Shown in pieces: positions 28,296 to 37,574 of a DNA stretch of 64,000 nt; within the stretch, counting starts at the first letter, position 1; every line of letters starts with the position of its first letter. The DNA comes from Clostridia bacterium (lineage in GTDB: Bacteria; Bacillota; Clostridia; UBA1381), in assembly GCA_017621875.1 (NCBI GenBank), contig JAGASE010000020.1, positions 276,365 to 340,364 on the forward strand, given 5' to 3'. The position numbers and the translations under genes are program-made. A model generated the notes under the pieces. It was not told the origin of the DNA. It saw only the letters and a program-made list of their open reading frames with translations, and searched no databases.

Positions 28296-30995
28296 ATGGA
28301 AAACAAAACTTATGAAATTATAGACAGCGTTGAAAAGCTTGAAGAAGCCATTATTCGTATCAGAAAAACTCAACAAGTTTTTGCAGGCTATACTCAGGAG
28401 CAGGTTGATAAAATCTTTTTAGCGGCAGCTTCAGCTGCCAATAAGGCGAGAATCCCGCTTGCAAAAATGGCAGTCGAAGAAACAGGCATGGGTGTTATCG
28501 AGGATAAGGTTATAAAAAATAACTATGCCTCTGAATATATATACAATGCATATAAAAATACAAAAACCTGTGGGGTTATTGAAGAGGACAAAGCCTTCGG
28601 TATAAAGAAAATTGCAGATCCTATCGGTGTCATTGCCGCGGTTATTCCTACAACCAACCCAACATCTACCGCTATTTTTAAATGCCTCATCGCTTTAAAA
28701 ACAAGAAATGCAATTATCATCTCTCCTCACCCAAGAGCAAAGGACAGCACTATTGCTGCCGCAAAGCTTGTTTTAGAGGCAGCCGTTGCTGCAGGTGCAC
28801 CGGAGGGCATCATCGACTGGATTGACGTACCAAGCCTTGATATGACAAACACTGTTATGAAGGAGGCAGATATAATCCTTGCAACCGGCGGTCCCGGTAT
28901 GGTAAAGGCAGCTTATTCAAGCGGCAAGCCGGCAATCGGCGTTGGTGCGGGCAACACTCCTGCAATTATTGATGACAGTGCTGATATTCTGCTCAGCGTA
29001 AACTCAATTATTCATTCAAAAACCTTTGATAACGGTATGATTTGTGCATCGGAGCAGTCAGTTATCGTTCTTGAGAGCATCTATGACGCGGTAAAGGAAG
29101 AATTTGCTTGCCGCGGCTGTTACTTCTTAACTCCGGAGGAAACCGAAAAGGTAAGAAAAACAATTATTATTAATGGTGCTCTTAACGCTAAAATCGTAGG
29201 TCAGAAGGCATCAAGGATTGCCGAGCTTGCAGGTGTAACTGTTCCTGATGGAACAAAAATTCTTATCGGTGAGGTTGAATCGGTAGAGCTTTCAGAGGAA
29301 TTTGCTCACGAAAAGCTTTCTCCTGTACTGGCAATGTACAAAGCAAAGGATTTTGAGGACGCACTTTCTAAGGCAGAGCAGCTCGTTGCAGACGGCGGTT
29401 ACGGTCACACCTCCTCGGTATATCTTAACGAGGTTACAGAAAAAGAAAAACTGGACGCATTTACCTCGCGTATGAAAACCTGCCGAATCCTTGTAAACAC
29501 TCCCTCCTCACATGGCGGTATCGGCGACCTTTACAACTTTAAGCTTGCACCAAGTCTTACGCTCGGCTGCGGCTCATGGGGCGGCAACTCGGTATCTGAG
29601 AACGTCGGCGTAAAGCATCTTTTGAATATTAAAACAGTAGCAGAAAGAAGGGAAAATATGCTTTGGTTCCGTGCACCTGAAAAGGTTTATATTAAGAAAG
29701 GCTGTCTGCCGGTTGCTCTTGACGAGCTTAAAAATGTTATGGGTAAAAAGAGAGCCTTTATCGTAACCGATACCTTCCTTTACGAAAACGGCTACACAAA
29801 GCCAATTACTGATAAATTAGACGAAATGGGAATTGCTCATACAACCTTCTTTAACGTTGCTCCCGACCCGACACTTGCAAGTGCTAAAGAGGGTGCAGCA
29901 CAGATGGCAGCCTTCAAGCCGGACACAATTATCGCTCTCGGCGGCGGCAGTGCTATGGACGCTGCAAAAATCATGTGGGTACTGTATGAACACCCCGAAG
30001 CAGACTTTATGGATATGGCAATGAGATTTATCGATATAAGAAAGAGAGTTTACACCTTCCCGAAAATGGGTGAAAAGGCTTACTTTATTGCAGTTCCTAC
30101 CTCGGCAGGTACAGGCTCTGAGGTAACACCTTTTGCAGTTATTACCGATGAGGCAACAGGCGTTAAATACCCATTAGCAGACTATGAGCTTCTGCCGAAC
30201 ATGGCAATCATTGATACTGACTTCCACATGTCCGCTCCAAAGGGACTTACAGCGGCATCGGGTATCGACGCGGTAACACACGCATTAGAGGCATATGCCG
30301 CAATGCTTGCAACAGATTACACCGACGGTCTTGCTCTTAAAGCACTTAAAACCATATTTGAATATCTGCCCCGTGCATATGAAAACGGTCAGACAGATGT
30401 CGAGGCACGCGAAAAAATGGCGAATGCGGCAACAATGGCAGGTATGGCATTTGCAAATGCATTCCTGGGCGTTTGCCACTCCATGGCACATAAGCTGGGT
30501 GCTTTCTATCACCTTCCGCACGGTGTTGCCAATGCACTTATGATTGAAGAGGTTCTTCGCTTTAACAGTGCAGAAGCACCGGCTAAAATGGGTACCTTCT
30601 CACAGTATGACCACCCTCACACTTTGGCACGCTATGCCGAGGTTGCCGATTATCTCGGAATTAAGGGCGACACCAACGAAGAAAAGCTTGAAGGACTTAT
30701 TAACGCCATAAACGAACTTAAAGCAAAGGTTGGCATTAAGGAAACAATCAGGGATTACGGAATTGACGAAAAGACATTCCTCGAAAGGCTTGACGAAATG
30801 GCTATGCAGGCGTTTGATGACCAGTGTACAGGTGCTAACCCAAGATATCCGCTTATCAGCGAAATCAAGCAGATGTATTTAAACGCCTACTATGGCAAGC
30901 ATTTTACGGAAGCAGATATGCCTGCATCAAAAATTTCGGGCATAACTAAAGCCGGTGAAGTAAAAAAAGCATATAGCAAAGGCAAAAAAGCCTGA
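28296..30995 (+). CDS. adhE: bifunctional acetaldehyde-CoA / alcohol dehydrogenase
   Basis: An 899-aa fusion. The N-terminal ALDH domain (about 1-430) has GVGAGNTPA and the catalytic Cys in NGMICASEQSV. After a linker, the C-terminal iron-dependent alcohol dehydrogenase (about 455-870) has ALGGGSAMDAAK, TSAGTGSEVTPFAV, IDAVTHALEAY and the metal-binding HSMAHKLGAFYHLPHG. It reduces acetyl-CoA to ethanol in two steps, regenerating NAD+ and forming spirosomes in known homologues. RBS AGGAGG. A Rex operator lies just upstream, and an APH-fold kinase gene follows 24 nt downstream. Confidence 0.97.
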   Translation: MENKTYEIIDSVEKLEEAIIRIRKTQQVFAGYTQEQVDKIFLAAASAANKARIPLAKMAVEETGMGVIEDKVIKNNYASEYIYNAYKNTKTCGVIEEDKAFGIKKIADPIGVIAAVIPTTNPTSTAIFKCLIALKTRNAIIISPHPRAKDSTIAAAKLVLEAAVAAGAPEGIIDWIDVPSLDMTNTVMKEADIILATGGPGMVKAAYSSGKPAIGVGAGNTPAIIDDSADILLSVNSIIHSKTFDNGMICASEQSVIVLESIYDAVKEEFACRGCYFLTPEETEKVRKTIIINGALNAKIVGQKASRIAELAGVTVPDGTKILIGEVESVELSEEFAHEKLSPVLAMYKAKDFEDALSKAEQLVADGGYGHTSSVYLNEVTEKEKLDAFTSRMKTCRILVNTPSSHGGIGDLYNFKLAPSLTLGCGSWGGNSVSENVGVKHLLNIKTVAERRENMLWFRAPEKVYIKKGCLPVALDELKNVMGKKRAFIVTDTFLYENGYTKPITDKLDEMGIAHTTFFNVAPDPTLASAKEGAAQMAAFKPDTIIALGGGSAMDAAKIMWVLYEHPEADFMDMAMRFIDIRKRVYTFPKMGEKAYFIAVPTSAGTGSEVTPFAVITDEATGVKYPLADYELLPNMAIIDTDFHMSAPKGLTAASGIDAVTHALEAYAAMLATDYTDGLALKALKTIFEYLPRAYENGQTDVEAREKMANAATMAGMAFANAFLGVCHSMAHKLGAFYHLPHGVANALMIEEVLRFNSAEAPAKMGTFSQYDHPHTLARYAEVADYLGIKGDTNEEKLEGLINAINELKAKVGIKETIRDYGIDEKTFLERLDEMAMQAFDDQCTGANPRYPLISEIKQMYLNAYYGKHFTEADMPASKISGITKAGEVKKAYSKGKKA

Positions 30996-31019
30996 ATTTC
31001 GTAATAGGAGGAAACAAAA

Positions 31020-31769
31020 ATGAAACTTGATACAGTAATCGCAATAAGAAAAAACAAAACAATTTATCGCGACGGAGAGCTTTGTGTTAAAGTCTTTGAT
31101 GAAAATTATTCAAAGGCAGACGTCCTGAATGAAGCATTAAATCAAGCAAGAATTGAGGAAACAGGACTTAATATTCCAAAAATTCTTGAAGTAACCATGA
31201 TAGATGGCAAATGGGCAATAGTATCTGAGTATATTAAGGGCAAGACGCTTTCACAGCTTATGGAAGAAAACCCGGACAAAAAAGATGAATACCTTGAGCT
31301 TTTAGTTGATTTGCAGCTTATGGTTCATTCCAAAACCTGTCCGCTTTTAAATAAGCTAAAGGATAAAATGAATCGAAAAATAAGCAGCACAGAGCTTGAT
31401 GCAACCACAAGATATGAGCTTCACACCCGCTTAGAGGGCATGCCAAAGCACAAAAAGGTTTGCCACGGTGACTTTAATCCGTCAAATATCATCATTACAG
31501 AGGACGGAACGCCTTATATACTGGATTGGTCGCACGCAACACAGGGAAACGCGTCAGCCGACGCTGCCAGAACCTATCTCCTGTTCTGGCTTGGCGGCGA
31601 TATTGCAGGTGCAAAAAAATATCTTGACCTGTTCTGCAAAAAAAGCAATACCGCAAAGCAATACGTACAGAAATGGATGCCGATTGTTGCAGCATCACAG
31701 TCGGTTAAGGGCAATGAAAAAGAACGCGAACTTCTGCTTTCGTGGGTTGATGTTGTAGACTACGAATAG
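31020..31769 (+). CDS. aminoglycoside-phosphotransferase-fold small-molecule kinase
   Basis: A 249-aa kinase of the APH/choline-kinase fold. The catalytic loop is VCHGDFNPSNIIIT (about 147-160) and the metal-binding Asp is in YILDWSHATQG. Motifs for the N-lobe are weak (VIAIRKNKTIYRDGELCVKV). It may phosphorylate a sugar amine, choline-like alcohol or ketosamine; antibiotic resistance is not implied. It follows adhE by 24 nt with its own AGGAGG and ends at the shared terminator, so it is likely Rex-controlled. Confidence 0.82.
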   Translation: MKLDTVIAIRKNKTIYRDGELCVKVFDENYSKADVLNEALNQARIEETGLNIPKILEVTMIDGKWAIVSEYIKGKTLSQLMEENPDKKDEYLELLVDLQLMVHSKTCPLLNKLKDKMNRKISSTELDATTRYELHTRLEGMPKHKKVCHGDFNPSNIIITEDGTPYILDWSHATQGNASADAARTYLLFWLGGDIAGAKKYLDLFCKKSNTAKQYVQKWMPIVAASQSVKGNEKERELLLSWVDVVDYE

Positions 31770-31830
31770 TCAGCAAATACTCACTGCCTAACAAAAGCTT
31801 TCCTATAGTACGCAGCAATCTTAGTTAACA

Positions 31831-31868
31831 AAAATGGTTGTCGCACTGCAGCGACAACCATTTTTTTT
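31831..31868. terminator. bidirectional terminator after the adhE operon
   Basis: AAAAATGGTTGTCGC pairs with GCGACAACCATTTTTTTT around the loop ACTGCA. It serves the adhE operon and the convergent heparinase-like gene. Confidence 0.9.
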
Positions 31869-31904
31869 ATAACTGTATCTTAAAACTATTAGCTACTTCA
31901 GTTT

Positions 31905-33470
31905 TCAGCTCTTTTTTAATGCAATTCTTACCCTTCCCTTAAGGCTTGTATCCTTAACATGAAAAACAAGGCGATACACATAATCATAGCTTTTTGATTT
32001 TACAAGCTCGACGCGGAGTGCAAGATTTCCGTCCCACACAATCGCTCCGTCTCCGATTAAGATTCTGTCATCTGATAAAATTGGTTTATTTTTCATTATC
32101 ATAATGATTTTTAAATCCTCAAGCTTTTCCAGCTCATAGTCATCGGTTATTATGACATATTTCTCCTCCGCCTCAACGCTTCGCATCCAGCTTATAACGC
32201 CTGCGTCCTTTGGATATGTCCTTGTAAGGTCGATAGAAAGACCGTTCTCCATCTTTTCAACAAAAGCTTTTTTTGTATCGGAAAACTGCGTAAAGCCGTT
32301 TATAACGGGCAGATTGTGTGATTTTTCCAAATCCACAACATACGGCTCATTTTCAAGATATGCCATAAAATTACCCGCAGCCGAAGCTCCGCCCTTTACT
32401 GCAACCGAGAAATCCTTTGTTTTCTTGACAAACAAATCCATATTGTCAATATATCCGCATTCCTGCTCATCAAAATTGTCGCCGTACTGTGCTATTTCAG
32501 ACGCATACTTAAGCGAATATAGCTTATGGAAAAGATTTGTACTTTGCGGCAAGGATTTTTCCGAAATCTTCAAAAATTCACTCGCACCAAAGTCCATAAG
32601 CTTTTTATAGTCCATACGCTTACCGAAAAGGTAAATTCTCGCTCCGTCCTCCTCGGTAACACTTTCGGAAAAGCCGTCGCTGCCCAAATGTGCCTTATAA
32701 ATACTATCTGCAACAAACTTAACCTTTTCATCACTGTATACCGAAAATTTCTGGTCGGTTACATTATAGAGAATTTCAAGTATATCAAAAATATACGCCG
32801 ACCATCTGTACAGACTCTGCTCACTTTTTGCCTTTATTCCGTCCTGGGTATATTCTCCTAAAAGAATTTCAAGTGCTGCCAATGTTTTATCAACTACCAA
32901 ACGCCTCTTCTCCTCGTCAGGCTCTGCAAACATGCAAGCAATGAGCGTATGTGCCATATTTTCCGGCGTAAGCTGCCTTGCGTCTGCAAAAGGCGTGAGT
33001 ACGTGCTTTTTAACCTCATATACCACTCGTTTTTTAAGCACAACCGGCAGCTCTTTTCTGAAAAGCTGCACAGCCTGAGCAAGCAATGCCGCAGTACGTG
33101 CGGAATTTACGTCAAATCTGGGATTTTCGCTGTCACGCAGAGCACCGCTGTTATCCGGCAGCTGCCACGTACTTTCCTCGCATATGCACCATATTCCGTT
33201 TATTATATCCTCGGTAAACCTTCCCTTTCTCTCTGCATGCTCTGCAAGAGCAAGCGAAGCAAGGGCTTTTCTTCTCATAAGGTAATTATCGCAAAAAGCA
33301 CCGCTGTGTGCATCGGTATACATCGACGCAGTCAGCACCGGCCAATCATAGTTTAAATATCTGTTCCCCTCTCCGACAGCTTCCTTATATAAAAATTCGG
33401 GAACCTCACTCAAATTGAACAAATCCAGTTCATTCCGCTGCCAAAGCTCATACTCAGTAAACAGCAACAT
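31905..33470 (-). CDS. heparinase II/III-like protein, no signal peptide
   Basis: A 521-aa protein with an N-terminal alpha/alpha-toroid region (about 1-310), including NGIWCICEESTWQLPDNSG as in heparinase II/III and related polysaccharide lyases, and a C-terminal beta-sandwich region (about 340-521). Lyases of this group act on acidic (uronic-acid) polysaccharides. No signal peptide is visible, so it would act on imported oligosaccharides. The helical domain carries no full catalytic set that I can confirm by eye. Single gene with a strong promoter. Confidence 0.7.
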   Translation of the reverse strand: MLLFTEYELWQRNELDLFNLSEVPEFLYKEAVGEGNRYLNYDWPVLTASMYTDAHSGAFCDNYLMRRKALASLALAEHAERKGRFTEDIINGIWCICEESTWQLPDNSGALRDSENPRFDVNSARTAALLAQAVQLFRKELPVVLKKRVVYEVKKHVLTPFADARQLTPENMAHTLIACMFAEPDEEKRRLVVDKTLAALEILLGEYTQDGIKAKSEQSLYRWSAYIFDILEILYNVTDQKFSVYSDEKVKFVADSIYKAHLGSDGFSESVTEEDGARIYLFGKRMDYKKLMDFGASEFLKISEKSLPQSTNLFHKLYSLKYASEIAQYGDNFDEQECGYIDNMDLFVKKTKDFSVAVKGGASAAGNFMAYLENEPYVVDLEKSHNLPVINGFTQFSDTKKAFVEKMENGLSIDLTRTYPKDAGVISWMRSVEAEEKYVIITDDYELEKLEDLKIIMIMKNKPILSDDRILIGDGAIVWDGNLALRVELVKSKSYDYVYRLVFHVKDTSLKGRVRIALKKS

Positions 33471-33502
33471 TACACCCCCTGTTTTATTATGCCGTAAAAA
33501 AT

Positions 33503-33531
33503 ATTATATCAAACTTACATACTAATTTCAA
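33503..33531 (-). promoter_or_regulatory. promoter of the heparinase-like gene
   Basis: On the minus strand, TTGAAA (33531-33526), a 17-nt spacer and TATAAT (33508-33503), with AGGGGG before the ATG. Confidence 0.7.
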
Positions 33532-33540
33532 GTAATTTAA

Positions 33541-34479
33541 TTAATTATATCCCAAAAGTCCGCGTACCGAAACCTCGCCGGAATTTACAATTTCACGTTT
33601 TCCGTCAATTTCGACTATAAGCTCACCGTTTTCGTTTATATCAACCGCTCTTGCAAGCTGCTCCTCTCCGTTTTTAATAATGATAACCTCTTTAGAAAGT
33701 GTTGCAGACAGTTTTTTGTATTCATCTCTAAAAGAAGCAAAGCCGCCCTTTAAAAACTCGTCGTAAATTGCAAAAAATTCCTTCAAGACCTTGGACAAAA
33801 GTTCCTCTCGGTCGGTCTTCTTTTCCGTTTCGCGATAAATTGACGTCGCTTTATCTATTAAATCAATTCCGAAAACCTCATTGTTTACATTAATTCCAAT
33901 TCCGACAACGACATAATTTACCCTATCCATTTCAGCTGACATCTCGGTAAGTATTCCGCATACCTTTTTATTGCTCATAAGAACATCGTTGGGCCATTTA
34001 ATGCGTGATGTAGGTATAGCTCTTGCAACCGCCAGTCCTGCTGCAAGCGTAAGCTGTGAAACCGAGGCAGCTGCAATTTTCGGCTTTAAATAAAGGCTCA
34101 TCCAGATTCCGCATCCTGCAGGCGACGACCATTTTCTTCCCAGTCTTCCTCTGCCGCCAAGCTGCGTATCTGCAATAAAAAGGCTTCTATCCGGGACGTT
34201 CGCTGCTCGCTTTGCCTCAAGGTTAGTTGATTCTGTGCTTTTAAAATAATATACTTTTCCCGGAACAGATTTTTCGAGCCTGCCCGGATTTATCCTATCA
34301 GGTCCTCCGCACAGCCTGTAGCCTCTGCCTGTTACCGACTCTATTTTATAGCCGTCACGCCTCAGATTGTTTATATTCTTCCAGACCGCACTTCTCGTAA
34401 TTCCCAATTTTTTTGAAAGGTCACCGCCCGAAACAAATTCACTGCCACTTCCAAGCATATCTAAAATTTTATATTTCAT
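33541..34479 (-). CDS. birA: biotin--[acetyl-CoA-carboxylase] ligase / biotin repressor
   Basis: A 312-aa two-domain BirA. An N-terminal HTH (residues 1-62, GGDLSKKLGITRSAVWKNIN) is followed by the ligase core with GGRGRLGRKWSSPAGCGIWM (biotinyl-AMP-binding loop) and IKWPNDVL, and a small C-terminal SH3-like domain. It attaches biotin to carboxylases and probably represses biotin genes. Divergent from glyQS across a 387-nt region that contains its own promoter and a run of DnaA-box-like 9-mers. Confidence 0.95.
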   Translation of the reverse strand: MKYKILDMLGSGSEFVSGGDLSKKLGITRSAVWKNINNLRRDGYKIESVTGRGYRLCGGPDRINPGRLEKSVPGKVYYFKSTESTNLEAKRAANVPDRSLFIADTQLGGRGRLGRKWSSPAGCGIWMSLYLKPKIAAASVSQLTLAAGLAVARAIPTSRIKWPNDVLMSNKKVCGILTEMSAEMDRVNYVVVGIGINVNNEVFGIDLIDKATSIYRETEKKTDREELLSKVLKEFFAIYDEFLKGGFASFRDEYKKLSATLSKEVIIIKNGEEQLARAVDINENGELIVEIDGKREIVNSGEVSVRGLLGYN

Positions 34480-34511
34480 CCCATATCACCGTTTTTCTAT
34501 GTTATAACCTT

Positions 34512-34540
34512 ATTATAATACCTTATGCGAATATTGTCAA
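34512..34540 (-). promoter_or_regulatory. promoter of birA
   Basis: On the minus strand, TTGACA (34540-34535), a 17-nt spacer and TATAAT (34517-34512), about 33 nt before the ATG. Confidence 0.75.
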
Positions 34541-34600
34541 ATTGTGTTTGGTTTACATAATTAAGGTTACAGACAGATTACAACAAGGTTACAATCCACG

Positions 34601-34707
34601 TTATCCACGCAGTTATCCCTCACTTTTTGTAATTTTTTTGTCACAAAACCGCAGTAATCCTACTTATCAACACCCCAAATGTGTATAAGAGGATAATTTT
34701 ATCCACG
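34601..34707. other. cluster of DnaA-box-like 9-mers
   Basis: Within 107 bp there are TTATCCACG (34601-34609), TTATCCCTC (34613-34621), TTATCAACA (34664-34672), TGTGTATAA (34680-34688, the exact reverse complement of TTATACACA) and TTATCCACG (34699-34707). The consensus is TTATNCACA. A T-rich, low-GC stretch follows (34720-34800). No dnaA or dnaN is near, so this may be a DnaA-titration or regulatory site, or an unconventional origin. Confidence 0.6.
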
Positions 34708-34792
34708 TGTTATTGGTTAACATAAAATACCTATTTTCTAAATTTTTCCTTTAGCTTTTCTTCTTAAATTTACTAAAAAATGACGTTTTCTA

Positions 34793-34839
34793 TTGACAAA
34801 ATGAGCAATTTTAAGTACACTATATAGTATATGTACTTA
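34793..34839 (+). promoter_or_regulatory. promoter of glyQS with overlapping palindrome
   Basis: TTGACA (34793-34798), a 17-nt spacer and TACACT (34816-34821). The inverted repeat TAAGTACA (34812-34819) / TGTACTTA (34832-34839) covers the -10 and the start site, and could be an operator. No T-box motif was seen. Confidence 0.65.
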
Positions 34840-34866
34840 AAATAAATAAGGAAATGGGTGTCAAAC

Positions 34867-36258
34867 ATGAAAAATTCAGAAAAAACAATGGAAAAAATCG
34901 TTGCACTATGCAAAGGCAGAGGCTTTATATACGCAGGCAGCGAAATATACGGCGGACTGGCAAACACATGGGACTACGGTCCTTTGGGTGTTGAGTTCAA
35001 GAACAATATCAAAAAGGCATGGTGGAAAAAATTCATTCAGGAGTCTCCATACAACGTAGGCGTTGACTGTGCAATCCTAATGAATCCCGAAACATGGGTT
35101 GCTTCAGGTCACTTAGGCGGCTTTTCCGACCCTCTTATGGACTGCAAGGAGTGCCACGCACGCCACAGAGCGGATAAGCTTATCGAGGACTATGCTCACG
35201 AAAGCGGCGAAGACGTTACCGTTGACGGCTGGAGCAATGAAAAAATGGTTGATTACATAAAGGATCACAACATTGTCTGCCCTGAATGCGGAAAGCAGAA
35301 CTTTACCGATATCAGACAGTTCAACCTTATGTTCAAGACCTTCCAAGGCGTTACCGAGGATTCTTCGGCAACAGTATACCTTCGTCCCGAAACTGCACAG
35401 GGTATTTTCGTAAACTTCAAGAACGTTCAGCGTACCTCAAGAAAGAAAATTCCTTTCGGTATCGGTCAGGTTGGTAAGTCCTTCCGTAACGAAATTACTC
35501 CGGGTAATTTCACCTTCAGAACACGTGAATTTGAGCAGATGGAGCTTGAATTTTTCTGTAAGCCGGGTGAGGACATGGAATGGTTCTATTATTGGAAGGA
35601 TTTCTGTATGAACTGGCTGAAAACCCTCGGCATCAGAGAAGAAAACCTGCGTTTCCGCGACCATTCACCTGAGGAGCTTGCATTCTACTCCAAGGGTACA
35701 TCAGATATCGAATTTGTATTCCCATTCGGTTGGGGCGAGCTTTGGGGTATTGCAGACAGAACTGACTATGACCTTATGCAGCATCAGAATCATTCAGGCG
35801 AAAGTATGGAATACATTGACCAGATTACAAACGAAAGATATGTTCCTTACTGTATTGAGCCGTCACTGGGTGCAGACCGCGTAACTCTCGCATTCTTGGT
35901 TGAGGCCTATGACGAGGAGGATTTGGGCGACGGAGATTCCCGTGTTGTTATGCACCTCCATCCTGCTCTTGCTCCTGTTAAGGCTGCTGTTCTTCCGCTT
36001 TCAAAGAAGCTTAACGAGGGTGCAGGAAAGGTATTTGAAGAGCTTTCAAAGCAGTTTAATATGGAATATGACGATGCAGGCTCAATCGGTAAGCGTTACC
36101 GCAGACAGGACGAAATCGGCACACCGTTCTGCATTACCTACGACTTTGATTCCGAAGAAGACAAGTCTGTTACTGTCCGCGACAGAGACACCATGGAACA
36201 GCAAAGAGTTAAAATCAGTGATTTAGCTGCTTTCTTAGAAGAAAAGCTTGCTTATTAA
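34867..36258 (+). CDS. glyQS: glycyl-tRNA synthetase (single-chain class II)
   Basis: A 463-aa synthetase from the ATG at 34867; a GTG at 34858 is a less likely start. Class II motifs are visible: the N-terminal [20 protein letters not shown], the Zn-binding [12 protein letters not shown] with CPECGKQNF, motif 2 [21 protein letters not shown], and motif 3 [11 protein letters not shown]. It charges tRNA-Gly. It is followed by mscL after 13 nt, apparently co-transcribed. Confidence 0.97.
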   Translation: MKNSEKTMEKIVALCKGRGFIYAGSEIYGGLANTWDYGPLGVEFKNNIKKAWWKKFIQESPYNVGVDCAILMNPETWVASGHLGGFSDPLMDCKECHARHRADKLIEDYAHESGEDVTVDGWSNEKMVDYIKDHNIVCPECGKQNFTDIRQFNLMFKTFQGVTEDSSATVYLRPETAQGIFVNFKNVQRTSRKKIPFGIGQVGKSFRNEITPGNFTFRTREFEQMELEFFCKPGEDMEWFYYWKDFCMNWLKTLGIREENLRFRDHSPEELAFYSKGTSDIEFVFPFGWGELWGIADRTDYDLMQHQNHSGESMEYIDQITNERYVPYCIEPSLGADRVTLAFLVEAYDEEDLGDGDSRVVMHLHPALAPVKAAVLPLSKKLNEGAGKVFEELSKQFNMEYDDAGSIGKRYRRQDEIGTPFCITYDFDSEEDKSVTVRDRDTMEQQRVKISDLAAFLEEKLAY

Positions 36259-36271
36259 GGAGTGAATACAT

Positions 36272-36670
36272 ATGAAAATTTTTGATGAATTTAAGAAATT
36301 TATTTCCCGCGGCAATGTAGTTGACATGGCTGTCGGTGTTGTAATGGGTACTGCTTTCACAAAAATCATAAATTCTCTTGTTACCAACATTATTACGCCG
36401 GTAATCAGCGTTATTACGGGAAAGGTTAACATCGCAGACCTGTCCGTTACGGTAAGCGAGGCTCTCGTTATCCCATACGGTCAGTTTCTGCAGGCGGTAA
36501 TCGACTTCCTGCTTATCGCAGCTTCGGTATTCCTTATGGTTAAGGTATTTAACGCCCTTAAGGATAAATTTTCAAAAACCGAGGTAGCCCCGGAAGCTCC
36601 TTCAGAGCCTGAGCCTTCCAAAGAAGAGCTGCTCCTTACCGAAATCAGAGATTTACTTAAAAAGAACTAA
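36272..36670 (+). CDS. mscL: large-conductance mechanosensitive channel
   Basis: A 132-aa protein with the family N-terminus (FKKFISRGNVVDMAVGVVMG), first helix, a short loop, the second helix (AVIDFLLIAASVFLMVKVFN) and an acidic C-terminal bundle ending in EELLLTEIRDLL. It is a homopentameric emergency valve in the cytoplasmic membrane opened by hypo-osmotic shock. RBS AAGGAG; downstream of glyQS. Confidence 0.96.
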   Translation: MKIFDEFKKFISRGNVVDMAVGVVMGTAFTKIINSLVTNIITPVISVITGKVNIADLSVTVSEALVIPYGQFLQAVIDFLLIAASVFLMVKVFNALKDKFSKTEVAPEAPSEPEPSKEELLLTEIRDLLKKN

Positions 36671-36674
36671 TTTA

Positions 36675-36731
36675 AAACAGAGCCGTTTTTGATATAAGCC
36701 TAAAGCTTCGTATCATCACGGCTCTGTTTTT
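36675..36731. terminator. bidirectional terminator after mscL
   Basis: AAACAGAGCCG (36675-36685) pairs with CGGCTCTGTTT (36719-36729), with a small inner hairpin and T-runs on both sides. It ends glyQS-mscL and touches the stop of the convergent small gene. Confidence 0.85.
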
Positions 36732-36951
36732 ATGCGTCAGGTGCGGACTTTATGTGGCGGCCACGAGCCGACTTTACTTTAGAAAAATCGTTTACCTGTT
36801 CAGGCACCACATAAATTCTGCCGTATGACTCCGCCTCCTCCTCATTTGTCGGCGGCAGTTGAATAAGCCCCGTACACTCGGTTGTAGATGCAACGGTATT
36901 CAGCTCATCAATTATATCAAGATCAAAATTTTCAAATTTTTTCCTTTTCAT
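36730..36951 (-). CDS. small hypothetical protein
   Basis: A 73-aa, mostly polar protein: a basic N-terminal pentapeptide, an acidic helix (FENFDLDIIDELNTVAS), a Pro/Glu-rich middle and a basic tail (KSARGRHIKSAPDA). A good RBS (GGAAGGA, 6 nt upstream) and the position between a terminator and a leader make translation plausible. No membrane segment or known motif. Function unknown. Confidence 0.6.
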   Translation of the reverse strand: MKRKKFENFDLDIIDELNTVASTTECTGLIQLPPTNEEEAESYGRIYVVPEQVNDFSKVKSARGRHIKSAPDA

Positions 36952-37142
36952 ACTATCCTTCCTTTCCGCAAATTTATTTTTGCTCTTTTAATATATTTTA
37001 TAGTATGAAAAATCATGAAATCTTGTGAAATAAGCCTGTACAAAATTTATTTTTTAAATATCGGAAAGTACAATAATTTTATCGCAAAATACAATGAAAA
37101 TTTACAGGCTTTATGTTAAAATCAAAAAAATGAGGTGATATT

Positions 37143-37440
37143 ATGAAAACTGTAAGCTACATTTCTATGAAGGATTCCTTTCTTAAAAGTAATGAAATCA
37201 AACCAACCGGCGGCGAAATGAACGGAGCTTTGACGGTCTTTTAATCATTCTCTGCCCTACTTGCACATATCTTAACCTTAAAATAGAAAAGGCGTGCCAG
37301 CTTTTATCAGGAGGCGAAGTCTCTATTCCCTCCATTTCGGAAAGCCTTGGTTTTTATGACAATGCTCATTTTTATCGGCTGTTAAAAAAAGGACCGCCAT
37401 GACGCCGCTTGATTATAAGCTTAACAATAGTCAAAAATGA
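37143..37440 (+). pseudogene. remnant of an AraC-family regulator gene
   Basis: Three fragments in different frames can be read: a short N-terminal peptide from the ATG at 37143 that stops at 37244, then TYLNLKIEKACQLLSGGE followed by ISESLGFYDNAHFYRLLKK, the C-terminal half of an AraC helix-turn-helix, and after a frame change MTPLDYKLN, the usual end of that domain. The body of the gene is missing. It lies between the small hypothetical gene and the yerC-his promoter. Confidence 0.7.
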
Positions 37441-37511
37441 TGAACAATTACCCTATAAAAACCGTTTTTTTATCGAATTATTACATATTAAATAAAATTC
37501 GTTTCAAAGCA

Positions 37512-37540
37512 TTGACTTTTCCACTACACTGTGGTAGTAT
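37512..37540 (+). promoter_or_regulatory. promoter of yerC-his operon with embedded palindrome
   Basis: TTGACT (37512-37517), a 17-nt spacer and TAGTAT (37535-37540). The spacer and -10 carry ACTAC-ACTGTG-GTAGT (37523-37538), an imperfect palindrome suited to a TrpR/YerC-type dimer, suggesting autoregulation by the first gene. Confidence 0.65.
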
Positions 37541-37574
37541 GGTAAAGTAATAAAGTGAAAGGTGATGTTATATT

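Noticed and set aside
31020..31769. Antibiotic resistance gene
   Set aside because: The APH fold is shared by many metabolic kinases; co-transcription with adhE and no close similarity to known resistance enzymes argue against it.
34601..34707. Firm call of chromosomal oriC
   Set aside because: The DnaA-box-like cluster is suggestive, but dnaA, dnaN and rpmH are not nearby, so it is kept only as a binding-site cluster.
34480..34866. T-box riboswitch upstream of glyQS
   Set aside because: No AGGGTGGNACCGCG-like T-box sequence, specifier stem or terminator is present.
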